A stretch of DNA of 64,000 bases, taken from Prevotella sp. (GTDB lineage Bacteria > Bacteroidota > Bacteroidia > Bacteroidales > Bacteroidaceae). The stretch lies in assembly GCA_017561825.1 (NCBI GenBank), contig JAFZBK010000036.1:32253-96252 (forward strand), given 5' to 3'. Position numbers and translations under genes: made by a program. Positions 34,801 through 43,162 of the stretch are shown in pieces; positions within the stretch are counted from its first letter, which is position 1, and each line of letters starts with the position of its first letter. The notes below the pieces were generated by a model. That model had not been told where the DNA came from. It saw only the letters and a list, made by a program, of their open reading frames with translations, and searched no databases.

Positions 34801-34944
34801 ATGAAACAGGAAAAAAGAAGAATGTACATGAAGCCTTCTATTCATGTACTCGAGTTAGGGAAACCACGGCTGCTACTCATTGCCAGTGAAACTTCTGCCA
34901 GTTATAATCCGTACGGAAGTCCAACAGAACAAACTTGGCAATAA
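34801..34944 (+). CDS. 47-residue microprotein upstream of the fimbrillin-like gene
   Basis: The ATG at 34801 opens a frame of 47 codons ending TAA at 34944, with the pattern MKPSIHVLELGKPRLLLIAS followed by a polar Ser/Tyr/Pro tail ending EQTW. Short proteins with a K(P)xIxVxEL...LLxxS pattern are frequent just upstream of fimbrillin and other surface protein genes in Bacteroidales, and their function is not known. It ends 21 bp before the fimbrillin ATG and shares its transcript. Alternative internal starts are at 34822 and 34828. Confidence 0.65.
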   Translation: MKQEKRRMYMKPSIHVLELGKPRLLLIASETSASYNPYGSPTEQTWQ

Positions 34945-34964
34945 AACAAAAGGAGGAAAGAATC

Positions 34965-36347
34965 ATGAAAAAGTTTTATAGTAATTATCTGATGAAAGCC
35001 GCCCTGCTGATAGCAGGTGCCGCCATAACAGCTTGTTCAAACAACGATGATGTTATCGCCGAGCAAATTGAGAATACGGCACATACTTATCTGTTGTCTG
35101 TAAATGCTTCATTGAACGATGGTGTTCTGACCCGCGCTCTCTCGGGTGGAGTCGGCACAGGACCCATCAATTTTACTTGGACTGCTGATGACAATGTGGA
35201 TGTTTACAAGAATACAAATGAAAAAATAGGAACACTTATACCACAAACCTATGGTGAAACTAGCACCACACTTAAGGGTACTATCACAGGAACTATCAAT
35301 AACGGCGACAATCTCAATCTCTATCTTCATAATCGACAATTTGACTACACTGAGCAGACAGGCTCATTTGAGAGTGCCGCATCGAAAGACTTTGCACTTG
35401 CCACTGTCAGTGTGACCGACGTAAGTACGACAAACATCACCACAGAATCTGCCAACTTTGAGCCTGGTCAGGCCATAGTGAGGTTCTCACTCTTTGAGGA
35501 TGATGGTACGACACCTATCAATGCGACAAGTCTGAAAATAAGAGCAATCAATACACAATTTTCTGCAGCAGAAGAGGATGCATTGCGTCAAAGTATTCGT
35601 GTGAAAAATAGCCCTCAAAAAGGCCCTCTTACCATAAATGCCACTAGTGCAACAAATGTGTTCTATGTCGCATTGAACGATCTCAGTACCAACGGTACTA
35701 CTCTGTGGGGGCTGACTGCTACTACAGAAAGTGAAGGTACCTACAACTACACACTCACTGCAACGGGTCAGACATTTAAGAATGGAAACTATTATACCGT
35801 CAATGTGAAAATGAAAAAGCATTTAACACTTGACCTGACATCACCCGAGGTTGGACAGATTATTGGCAGCGATGGCAAGAACTATAATGCTACTACAGAC
35901 GAACTGCCTGATGGTGTGACAAAGTTGGCCATGATAGCTTATGTTTCGGGTTCAAAAGGCCTTGCTATCACATTGAATGACATAGGTATGGAAATGAATC
36001 ACTCTCATGCAGAATATTTTGCACAGTTACAGTCTCCTAGTTTTACAAATGCTACCTGGCGTCTGCCTACGGACGATGATTGGCTGAATATGTTCAAAGG
36101 CTGCGGTGACACCGAAGCTACTTACAATAGTATCAATTACACTTACATCGACGAGAAGCTGGAAGCAGTAGGAAGTACAAAATTATTAGTATCTGGTACA
36201 TTGAAACATTATTGGGCTTCATCCAGTTCTAGTTCTAGCAGGAATGATGTTTTTCTATCCAAATCTTCATCAAGTCCATCAAAAATAACAACTCAGAACT
36301 TAGCAGATACTTATAGACATTATGTCCGCTCAGCCCTCGTATGGTAG
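34965..36347 (+). CDS. Fimbrillin-family surface lipoprotein
   Basis: The start at 34965 is set by an AGGAGG Shine-Dalgarno at 34951-34956 and yields a lipoprotein signal peptide (LLIAGAAITAC, lipid on Cys about 22). Of 460 residues, about 35-285 form a Mfa/FimA-like region of beta strands (RALSGGVGTGPINFTWTADD opens the first domain). About residues 300-460 resemble the FISUMP/DUF1566-like C-terminal domain (ATWRLPTDDDWLNMF, HYWASSSSSSSR, YRHYVRSALVW). It may be a fimbrial subunit or tip adhesin exported to the cell surface. The Ser run is encoded by repeated TTCTAG. A terminator follows. Confidence 0.8.
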   Translation: MKKFYSNYLMKAALLIAGAAITACSNNDDVIAEQIENTAHTYLLSVNASLNDGVLTRALSGGVGTGPINFTWTADDNVDVYKNTNEKIGTLIPQTYGETSTTLKGTITGTINNGDNLNLYLHNRQFDYTEQTGSFESAASKDFALATVSVTDVSTTNITTESANFEPGQAIVRFSLFEDDGTTPINATSLKIRAINTQFSAAEEDALRQSIRVKNSPQKGPLTINATSATNVFYVALNDLSTNGTTLWGLTATTESEGTYNYTLTATGQTFKNGNYYTVNVKMKKHLTLDLTSPEVGQIIGSDGKNYNATTDELPDGVTKLAMIAYVSGSKGLAITLNDIGMEMNHSHAEYFAQLQSPSFTNATWRLPTDDDWLNMFKGCGDTEATYNSINYTYIDEKLEAVGSTKLLVSGTLKHYWASSSSSSSRNDVFLSKSSSSPSKITTQNLADTYRHYVRSALVW

Positions 36348-36364
36348 GTCAATTGAAAGCATAC

Positions 36365-36398
36365 GCTGCCGAGTAAATATTTACCCGGCAGCTTTTTT
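36365..36398 (+). terminator. Rho-independent terminator of the fimbrillin operon
   Basis: GCTGCCGAGTAAAT and ATTTACCCGGCAGC form a long stem followed by six Ts. Confidence 0.85.
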
Positions 36399-36430
36399 AT
36401 ACAAAAGATTTACTGATAATATTACTATTC

Positions 36431-38467
36431 CTACGTGGTCAGCAACTGCTGCAGACGTAGGATTTCATCGCGGTACTGCGCGGCCTGGATGAAGTCGAGG
36501 TTCTTGGCGGCCTGCTTCATCAGCTTGGTGGTATTGTCGATACTCTTGCGCAGTTGCTCCTGCGACATCTTCTTGACGATGGGATCGGCTGCCAGCTCCA
36601 TGGGATCAGGCTCGATATACGGACGGTAGGTAGTGGCGGATTTGTCGACTGACTTCCCGAAGTCGGTATTCTGAACAAGTCCGCTCTGACTGATGGCCTT
36701 GATGATCTGCTTGGGTGTGATACCATGTTCCTCGTTGTATTTCAGCTGTTTGGTACGACGGCGGTTGGTCTCGTCGATGGTGAGCTGCATGCTCTGGGTG
36801 ATGGTGTCGGCATACATGATGACCTTTCCGTTGATGTTTCGAGCTGCACGTCCGGCGGTCTGTGTGAGCGAGCGGTGCGAACGCAGGAATCCTTCCTTGT
36901 CAGCATCGAGGATAGCCACCAATGACACCTCGGGCAGGTCGAGACCTTCACGTAGCAGGTTAACGCCCACCAGCACATCGAACGCCCCAGAACGGAGGTC
37001 GCTCATGATCTTCACACGGTCGAGCGTGCCCACATCACTATGGATATAGTTCGCCTTGATATCGTGGTTCAGCAGGAATTCCGTCAGTTCTTCCGCCATG
37101 CGTTTGGTCAGGGTGGTTACCAACACACGTTCACCCCGATGACTGCGAGTGAGGATCTCGTCCATCAGGTCGTCTATCTGGTTCTGACTGGGACGCACTT
37201 CAATCTCCGGATCAAGGAGTCCTGTAGGACGAATCAGCTGTTCCACCACCACACCTTCTGCCTCGTTTAATTCGAAGTCGGCTGGGGTAGCGGAGACATA
37301 GATCACCTGGTGCACCAGTTCCTGGAACTCCTCGAACTTCAGCGGACGATTGTCGAAGGCGGCAGGAAGACGGAATCCGTACTCTACGAGGTTGGTCTTG
37401 CGGGCACGGTCGCCACCATACATCGCACTGATCTGCGGAACACTCACATGACTCTCGTCGATAACCAGCAAGTAATCGTCGGGGAAGAAGTCAAACAAAC
37501 AGTAGGGCCGTTGTCCTTCCTCCCTGCCATCAAAGTAGCGTGAATAGTTCTCGATGCCGCTGCAATGTCCGAGCTCCTTGATCATCTCTATGTCGTATTC
37601 CACACGTTCCTTAATGCGCTGTGCCTTAATGGGATCACCCATCTCGTTGAAGAACTCAATCTGCTTGAGTAAGTCATCTTGAATGGCACGGATGGCATGC
37701 TCAGTTTGTTCCTTGGAAGTGACGAACAGGTTGGCGGGATAGATCTGGTATTCCTCGAACGAAGCCAGTCGGTGATAGGTGATGGAATCGAGTTCCTCAA
37801 TAGCGTCGATCTCATCATCCCACCAGGTGATGCGCAGCACATGATCGCTGTAGGCCATGAACACATCCACTGTATCACCCTTTACACGGAAGTTACCGCG
37901 CTTGAGGTCGATATCATTTCGCACATACAGTGCATCAACAAGCTGACGGAGGAAGCGGTTGCGATCGAGCGTCTGACCTTTCTTTATCGTAATGACGCTG
38001 TTGGCCATGGCTACAGGACCGCCCATGCCGTAGATGCAGGATACGGATGAAATGACAACCACATCATTCCTGCCGGAGAGTAGGGCAGAGACGGCGGAGA
38101 GGCGCAGACGGTCGATCTCTTCGTTGATATTGAGATCCTTCTCGATATACGTATCTGTCTGGGGCAGATAAGCCTCCGGCTGGTAGTAGTCATAGTAAGA
38201 AACATAGTACTCCACGGCGTTATTGGGGAAGAACCCTCGCATCTCTTCGTATAGCTGGGCAGCCAGTGTTTTGTTATGACTCAGGATGAGGGTGGGCTTG
38301 TTCACCTGCGCAATGACATTCGCGATGGTGAAGGTCTTGCCAGAGCCAGTGACACCTAACAGCACCTGCGACTTATCCCCACGGGCAATGCCGTCGCAAA
38401 GTTCGCGGATGGCCTCCGGCTGATCGCCTGTAGGCTGGTATTCTGATGTGAGTTGAAACGCCTTCAT
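36431..38467 (-). CDS. uvrB: Excinuclease ABC subunit B
   Basis: The protein has 678 residues. Walker A is LLGVTGSGKTFTIA (about residue 38). The damage-probing beta-hairpin is in YYVSYYDYYQPEAY (about residue 92), the DEAD-like motif is IDESHV, and helicase motifs V/VI are VGVNLLREGLDLPEV and QTAGRAARN. A C-terminal UVR motif for UvrC contact lies at the end (DFIQAAQYRDEILRLQQ). It verifies lesions in nucleotide excision repair with UvrA and UvrC. Monocistronic, convergent with the fimbrillin gene, divergent from bamD. Confidence 0.97.
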   Translation of the reverse strand: MKAFQLTSEYQPTGDQPEAIRELCDGIARGDKSQVLLGVTGSGKTFTIANVIAQVNKPTLILSHNKTLAAQLYEEMRGFFPNNAVEYYVSYYDYYQPEAYLPQTDTYIEKDLNINEEIDRLRLSAVSALLSGRNDVVVISSVSCIYGMGGPVAMANSVITIKKGQTLDRNRFLRQLVDALYVRNDIDLKRGNFRVKGDTVDVFMAYSDHVLRITWWDDEIDAIEELDSITYHRLASFEEYQIYPANLFVTSKEQTEHAIRAIQDDLLKQIEFFNEMGDPIKAQRIKERVEYDIEMIKELGHCSGIENYSRYFDGREEGQRPYCLFDFFPDDYLLVIDESHVSVPQISAMYGGDRARKTNLVEYGFRLPAAFDNRPLKFEEFQELVHQVIYVSATPADFELNEAEGVVVEQLIRPTGLLDPEIEVRPSQNQIDDLMDEILTRSHRGERVLVTTLTKRMAEELTEFLLNHDIKANYIHSDVGTLDRVKIMSDLRSGAFDVLVGVNLLREGLDLPEVSLVAILDADKEGFLRSHRSLTQTAGRAARNINGKVIMYADTITQSMQLTIDETNRRRTKQLKYNEEHGITPKQIIKAISQSGLVQNTDFGKSVDKSATTYRPYIEPDPMELAADPIVKKMSQEQLRKSIDNTTKLMKQAAKNLDFIQAAQYRDEILRLQQLLTT

Positions 38468-38492
38468 GACCTGTGTCTTCTATTTTTCAATA

Positions 38493-38500
38493 CAAAATTA
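38493..38500 (-). promoter_or_regulatory. Promoter -7 box of uvrB
   Basis: The minus strand reads TAATTTTG 25 nt upstream of the uvrB ATG. Confidence 0.5.
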
Positions 38501-38552
38501 CTAAAAAAGACCTAATCTATTGCCATTTTTTGCTAAAAATCTGCGATGATGC

Positions 38553-38583
38553 TTTGTAATTCGTGGAAATATGTGTAATTTTG
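38553..38583 (+). promoter_or_regulatory. Promoter of the bamD-rpoZ operon
   Basis: TTTG at 38553-38556, a 19-nt spacer, TAATTTTG at 38576-38583. The expected start near 38590 rules out an upstream ATG at 38571 for bamD. Confidence 0.7.
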
Positions 38584-38600
38584 CACTCCAAATGCGAAAT

Positions 38601-39440
38601 ATGAAGAAGTTGTTAGCAGGAGTATGTGCTGCGTTGGTACTCACCAGTTGTGCCAATGAGTTCAACAGGGTGTATAAGACGCAGGACTACAACTATAAAT
38701 ACGAATATGCCAAGGAGTGTTTCGCCAACGGCAAATACATCAAGGCCATCACACTGCTGGAAGAGCTGGTGACCATCACCAAAGGTACAGACAATGGTGA
38801 GGAATGTCTGTATATGTTGTCTATGGCCCAGTTCTGTAATGCCGACTACGAAGCAGCCTCCATGGGCTTCAAGAAATACTACCAGAGCTATCCCAAAGGA
38901 CGGTTTGCAGAAATGGCTTCGTTCTATGCTGGTGAGAGTCTTTATATGAGCACCCCGGAGCCACGACTAGATCAGTCGGCTACCGTCATGGCCATCACAG
39001 CCTATCAGGAGTATCTGGATATCTACCAGGATGGTACCATGAAGCGTAAAGCGCAGGGACGACTGTTTGAGTTACAGGACAAGCTGGTGAAGAAGGAGTT
39101 GCTCTCTGCCCAGTTGTACTATAACCTGGGATCCTATTTCGGCAACTGTCTGATGGGCGGTTCCAATTACGAAGCCTGCATCGTAACATCGCAAAATGCC
39201 ATGAAGGACTATCCCTACAACTCAATGCGCGAGGATTTTTCGGCATTGATCATGAAGAGCAAGTTCGAACTGGCGCAGCAGAGCGTGGATGCAAGAAAAC
39301 TGGAGCGTTACCAGGATGCTGAGGACGAGTGCTATGGATTCATCAATGAGTATCCCGAGAGTAAGGAACGTTCTACAGCAGAGAAGTATATCGCTGTATG
39401 TAAGAAGTTCATCAGTAACCAGGGAGAGGTTGAGGATTGA
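38601..39440 (+). CDS. bamD: Outer membrane protein assembly factor BamD
   Basis: The start at 38601 gives MKKLLAGVCAALVLTSC, a lipoprotein signal with the acylated Cys at residue 17. An ATG at 38592 is possible but would be leaderless. The mature protein of about 260 residues consists of TPR-like helical repeats (YEYAKECFANGKYIKAITLLEEL, MAQFCNADYEAASMGFKKYYQSYP, and a C-terminal pair around YQDAEDECYGFINEYPES). BamD works with BamA to insert outer-membrane beta-barrels. It heads an operon with rpoZ and the DUF4293 gene, a Bacteroidota arrangement. Confidence 0.9.
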   Translation: MKKLLAGVCAALVLTSCANEFNRVYKTQDYNYKYEYAKECFANGKYIKAITLLEELVTITKGTDNGEECLYMLSMAQFCNADYEAASMGFKKYYQSYPKGRFAEMASFYAGESLYMSTPEPRLDQSATVMAITAYQEYLDIYQDGTMKRKAQGRLFELQDKLVKKELLSAQLYYNLGSYFGNCLMGGSNYEACIVTSQNAMKDYPYNSMREDFSALIMKSKFELAQQSVDARKLERYQDAEDECYGFINEYPESKERSTAEKYIAVCKKFISNQGEVED

Positions 39441-39496
39441 TGATTAAGAATTAAGAATTAAAAATTAAAGATTGAAGATTAAACATTAAATTAAAT
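39441..39496. repeat. AT-rich spacer with repeated GATTAAGAATTAA-like words
   Basis: Roughly five degenerate copies of (G)AATTAAAnATT fill the bamD-rpoZ gap. No gene or hairpin is visible. Confidence 0.45.
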
Positions 39497-39826
39497 ATGG
39501 ATTACAAGAAATCAAAAGCACCGGTAAATACCGTTACCCGTAACATCATGGATCTCAGTCAGGACACAGGGAATATCTATGAGAGCGTGGCTATCATTGC
39601 CAAGCGCGCCAATCAGATTTCCGTAGAGATCAAACAGGATTTGAGCAAGAAACTGGCTGAGTTCGCTTCTTATAATGATTCTCTCGAAGAAGTATTCGAG
39701 AACCGCGAGCAGATTGAGATTTCCCGTTACTATGAGAAGCTCCCCAAAGCCTCACTGTTGGCTACTCAGGAGTTCATCGAAGGGAATGTCTATTATCGTG
39801 ACCCGTCAAAAGACAACCAGAACTGA
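39497..39826 (+). CDS. rpoZ: RNA polymerase omega subunit, Bacteroidota type
   Basis: The protein has 109 residues. NTVTRNIMDLSQDTGNIYESVAIIAKRAN aligns with the omega core that clamps the beta-prime C-terminus; the AIIAKRANQI segment is the most conserved part. The rest (SRYYEKLPKASLLATQEFIE) is typical of Bacteroidota omega-like proteins. Its TGA overlaps the next ATG by one base. Confidence 0.85.
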   Translation: MDYKKSKAPVNTVTRNIMDLSQDTGNIYESVAIIAKRANQISVEIKQDLSKKLAEFASYNDSLEEVFENREQIEISRYYEKLPKASLLATQEFIEGNVYYRDPSKDNQN

Positions 39827-40284
39827 TGATACAGCGTAAGCAGACCGTCTTTTTGCTCCTTGCCTTGATTGTCACGCTGGTGTGTCTTTGTCTGCCTGTA
39901 GGCAAGTTTGTGCCGCAGACCATGGGCGTGGATATGCCGATGTATAACCTCTGGTTGGTTGACGGCAACGGCGGACATGATTTTTCCGTATGGCCTACCT
40001 TTGCCATCCTGCTCATCACATGTCCCCTCGCATTGGCTGCTATCTTCCTGTATAAGAACCGTAAGCTGCAAGCCAAGTTCTGCGTGCTGAACATCCTACT
40101 CTTGATAGGCTGGTATCTGCTCTACATCTTCAATGTCAAGACCGTGGGTGATGCACAGAATGCTTCGTTCCATGTAGCGTTTGCAGCCTGTCTGCCGCTG
40201 ATCTCATTGATCTTGCATGTCATGGCATTGAGAGGAATACGGGCTGATGAAGCACTGATTAAGTCGATGGATAGAATTCGATGA
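39826..40284 (+). CDS. DUF4293 family membrane protein
   Basis: The protein has 152 residues and four hydrophobic helices (about 6-26, 60-80, 88-105, 120-137), beginning MIQRKQTVFLLLALIV, the hallmark of DUF4293. The function is unknown. It is conserved next to rpoZ in Bacteroidota and overlaps it by one base here, so it is the last gene of bamD - rpoZ - DUF4293, ahead of a strong terminator. Confidence 0.85.
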   Translation: MIQRKQTVFLLLALIVTLVCLCLPVGKFVPQTMGVDMPMYNLWLVDGNGGHDFSVWPTFAILLITCPLALAAIFLYKNRKLQAKFCVLNILLLIGWYLLYIFNVKTVGDAQNASFHVAFAACLPLISLILHVMALRGIRADEALIKSMDRIR

Positions 40285-40291
40285 ATAAAAC

Positions 40292-40325
40292 AAAAAGAGA
40301 TTGCCGATGCAATCTCTTTTTTGTT
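40292..40325 (+). terminator. Rho-independent terminator of the bamD operon
   Basis: AAAGAGATTGC and GCAATCTCTTT form a perfect stem around CGAT, followed by a T run (about 40317-40322). Confidence 0.85.
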
Positions 40326-40361
40326 TATACTTGAAACTTGTTACTTAATACTTGTAACTTC

Positions 40362-40991
40362 TTAAATTCCCAGAGCCTTCTTGGCACCGTCAGCAGCCTT
40401 GTCAACAGCCTCACCTGCCTTATCCTTGGCAGCGTCAACAGCGTCATTAGCCTTGTCAACAACAGCGTCCTTAGCATCCTTTGCAGCGTCAACAGCAGCA
40501 TCAGCAGCACCCTCGATGGCGTCACCAGCAGCGTCAACAGCCTTGCCAGCCAATGAAGCAGCGTCGATACCCAGACCCTTCAGTGCGTCACCTGCGCCAA
40601 GCAGAGCGTCAACAGTGTCGCTAGGAATAGCATTCACCGTGTCGAGCAGACCAGCTACAGCAGCATTACCAGCTACGAGACCCTTGATCTTGTCAGCATT
40701 CTCCTTCAGGAAGCCCTGAACCTTTGCCAGATACTCCTTAGCAATCTCCGGGTTCTTTCCGATGAACTCAGCAATCTTAGCCTTTACAACTTCCAGAGCG
40801 TTCTGGATGCCAGTAGCATCGGTAGCATCTGTCAACTGTGCGATAACCTCATCAGCTGCAGCATTTGCTTCCTGCAAAGCAACTTCTGTTGAATCGATAG
40901 CTTCCTCAACGGGAGCCTGAGCGGGTTTGTTAACACAACTTGTGAACATCAAACCTACAGCTGCAAGAGCCATAAAAAATACTTTCTTCAT
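40362..40991 (-). CDS. Alanine-rich lipoprotein with LEA-like amphipathic repeats
   Basis: The product has 209 residues. The lipoprotein signal is MKKVFFMALAAVGLMFTSC, with Cys at 19. Residues about 25-125 are helical and acidic. Residues about 145-209 are almost pure Ala/Asp/Lys with an 11-residue-like period (DAAKDAKDAVVDKANDAVDAAKD and so on), resembling LEA or apolipoprotein-type amphipathic helices. The DNA is correspondingly repetitive (GCAGCGTCAACAG words). Likely attached to a membrane in the periplasm or at the surface. No enzymatic motif is visible. Possible roles are stabilising the envelope or acting as a spacer; this is inference. Confidence 0.7.
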   Translation of the reverse strand: MKKVFFMALAAVGLMFTSCVNKPAQAPVEEAIDSTEVALQEANAAADEVIAQLTDATDATGIQNALEVVKAKIAEFIGKNPEIAKEYLAKVQGFLKENADKIKGLVAGNAAVAGLLDTVNAIPSDTVDALLGAGDALKGLGIDAASLAGKAVDAAGDAIEGAADAAVDAAKDAKDAVVDKANDAVDAAKDKAGEAVDKAADGAKKALGI

Positions 40992-41140
40992 AATTTCATT
41001 GGTTTAAGTTAATAAATAAAGATAAATATTTGGCCGTAAAGATACACTTTTTCCATATACGTTGTATCACTTTTTTACAAGGTTTAACAAAAAAACTGCA
41101 TTATTCGTGTAACTTTTTTATTTGTGTGTGTTTTGATAGA

Positions 41141-41176
41141 CAAAAATAGCATGCCTGCAAATACAGGCATGCTATT
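41141..41176 (-). terminator. Terminator downstream of rpsA
   Basis: AATAGCATGCCTG and CAGGCATGCTATT form a perfect 13-bp stem; on the minus strand a run of Ts follows (plus 41142-41146). Confidence 0.75.
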
Positions 41177-41184
41177 ATTATATC

Positions 41185-41217
41185 ACCGGAATTTCCGGAA
41201 ATTCCGGATTATCCGGA
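41185..41217. repeat. 9-bp tandem array, TCCGGA plus 3 nt, downstream of rpsA
   Basis: ACCGGA at 41185 and TCCGGA at 41194, 41203 and 41212 are exactly 9 bp apart. The unit matches the coding array at 17805, including a shared TCCGGA-TTA-TCCGGA. Confidence 0.9.
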
Positions 41218-41233
41218 CAGGATAGACTAACGA

Positions 41234-43009
41234 TTACTCGCCCTTCTCCAGTTTTGCCTTCAGTTCGGCAAGTGCATCAATATCACCCAGGGTTGTACCT
41301 GCAGCAACATTGTTGATTACGGGAGCCTCCTCCTTCTTAGCTGCACGCTTTGCACGCGGAGCCTTCTTGGTCTCTTCCTTGGCATCCTCGAAGGTGCGAC
41401 TGTGAGACAGGATGATACGCTTGGTCTCCTTCACGAACTCGATCACCTTGAACTGGAGCTCCTCGCCAAGCTGAGCCTGACCGCCATCTTCCTTCACGAG
41501 GTGCTTCGGTGTAGCAAAGCCTTCACCGCCTTCGTTCAGTGCGATAACAGCACCCTTGTCCATGATCTCTGTGATTTTACCAGCGTGAATGCTACCCGGG
41601 GTGTACAGGGTCTCGTAAGTATCCCAAGGATTCTCCTCGAGTTGCTTGTGACCGAGAGACAGACGACGGTTCTCCTTGTCGATTTCGAGAACGACAACCT
41701 CGATCTCTGCACCTACTTGAGTGAACTCTGACGGATGCTTCACCTTCTTGGTCCATGACAGGTCGCTGATGTGGATCAGACCGTCAACACCTTCCTCCAG
41801 CTCTACGAAGATACCGAAGTTAGTGAAGTTGCGTACACGTGCGGTGTGCTTGCTGCCCACAGGATACTTGGTCTCGATGGTCTCCCACGGATCTTCCTTA
41901 AGCTGCTTGATACCGAGAGACATCTTGCGCTCCTCGCGGTCGAGGGTCAGGATAACTGTCTCTACCTCGTCGCCAACGTGCATGAACTCCTGTGCGCTGC
42001 GCAGGTGCTGGCTCCATGACATCTCTGACACATGGATCAGACCCTCTACACCCGGAGCGATCTCTACGAATGCACCGTAGTCGGCAATCACAACAACCTT
42101 ACCCTTCACGTGGTCACCCACCTTCAGGTTCTCATCCAGAGCATCCCATGGATGCGGGGTGAGCTGCTTCAGACCGAGGGCGATACGCTTCTTGTCATCA
42201 TCGAAGTCGAGAATAACCACATTGATCTTCTGATCAAGTGCAACCACCTCGTGCGGATCGCTTACGCGGCCCCAAGACAGGTCAGTGATGTGGATGAGTC
42301 CGTCAACACCACCGAGGTCAACAAACACACCATAAGAGGTGATGTTCTTGACTGTACCCTCGAGGATCTGACCCTTCTCAAGCTTACCGATGATCTCTCT
42401 CTTCTGTGCCTCCAACTCAGCCTCGATAAGAGCCTTGTGAGAGACAACAACGTTGCGGAACTCCTGGTTGATCTTCACAACCTTGAACTCCATAGTCTTT
42501 CCTACGAATACGTCGTAGTCGCGTATGGGATGAACGTCAATCTGGCTGCCCGGGAGGAATGCCTCGATACCAAATACATCAACGATCATACCGCCCTTCG
42601 TGCGGCACTTGATGTAACCCTGGATAATCTCCTCGTTGTCGAGGGCGGCGTTAACACGCTCCCAGCTCTTGCTCAGACGAGCCTTCTTGTGTGAGAGAAT
42701 CAGCTGACCCTTCTTATCCTCAGCGTTCTCTACATAAACCTCAACGATGTCACCAACCTTCAGATCCGGATTGTAGCGGAATTCTGAAGAGGGGATGATA
42801 CCATCGCTCTTGTAACCGATGTTCACGATTACTTCTTTTTTGTCAACGGAGATAACCTTACCGTCAACGACCTGATGCTCACTGACCTTGTTCAGTGTGT
42901 CATCATAAGCCTTCGTCAGCTCTTCCTTGCTGATTTCCTGGCTGCTGCCGTTCTCGAATTCTTCCCAGTTGAAGTCCTCTAACGGCTGTACATTTTTTAA
43001 GTTAGACAT
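41234..43009 (-). CDS. rpsA: 30S ribosomal protein S1
   Basis: The start at 43009 (MSNLKNVQPLEDFNWEEF) is chosen because the residues encoded upstream are not S1-like and the promoter lies at 43088. The product has 591 residues. Six S1/OB repeats can be traced, including EGTVKNITSYGVFVDLGGVD, GKVVVIADYGAFVEI and ARVRNFTNFGIFVELEEGVD; the first and last are more divergent. The C-terminal tail is Lys/Ala-rich (TKKAPRAKRAAKKEEAP). S1 delivers mRNA to the ribosome, especially important where Shine-Dalgarno sequences are weak as in Bacteroidota. Confidence 0.96.
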   Translation of the reverse strand: MSNLKNVQPLEDFNWEEFENGSSQEISKEELTKAYDDTLNKVSEHQVVDGKVISVDKKEVIVNIGYKSDGIIPSSEFRYNPDLKVGDIVEVYVENAEDKKGQLILSHKKARLSKSWERVNAALDNEEIIQGYIKCRTKGGMIVDVFGIEAFLPGSQIDVHPIRDYDVFVGKTMEFKVVKINQEFRNVVVSHKALIEAELEAQKREIIGKLEKGQILEGTVKNITSYGVFVDLGGVDGLIHITDLSWGRVSDPHEVVALDQKINVVILDFDDDKKRIALGLKQLTPHPWDALDENLKVGDHVKGKVVVIADYGAFVEIAPGVEGLIHVSEMSWSQHLRSAQEFMHVGDEVETVILTLDREERKMSLGIKQLKEDPWETIETKYPVGSKHTARVRNFTNFGIFVELEEGVDGLIHISDLSWTKKVKHPSEFTQVGAEIEVVVLEIDKENRRLSLGHKQLEENPWDTYETLYTPGSIHAGKITEIMDKGAVIALNEGGEGFATPKHLVKEDGGQAQLGEELQFKVIEFVKETKRIILSHSRTFEDAKEETKKAPRAKRAAKKEEAPVINNVAAGTTLGDIDALAELKAKLEKGE

Positions 43010-43087
43010 AAATGAATTAATAAAAAATTTGTAACTAATAAAGTGAGACTTTATGTTGTGCCTCGCGCGTGATGCGCAAAGCGGCTG

Positions 43088-43095
43088 CAAAATTA
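43088..43095 (-). promoter_or_regulatory. Promoter -7 box of rpsA
   Basis: The minus strand reads TAATTTTG, 78 nt upstream of the rpsA start. The leader of about 70 nt is long enough for autogenous control, but I see no clear fold. Confidence 0.5.
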
Positions 43096-43162
43096 CTCAT
43101 TTTTAATGAGATACGTGTCTTGTTCTTTCTACAACACTAATGATTTATAGAAATTTAACAAT

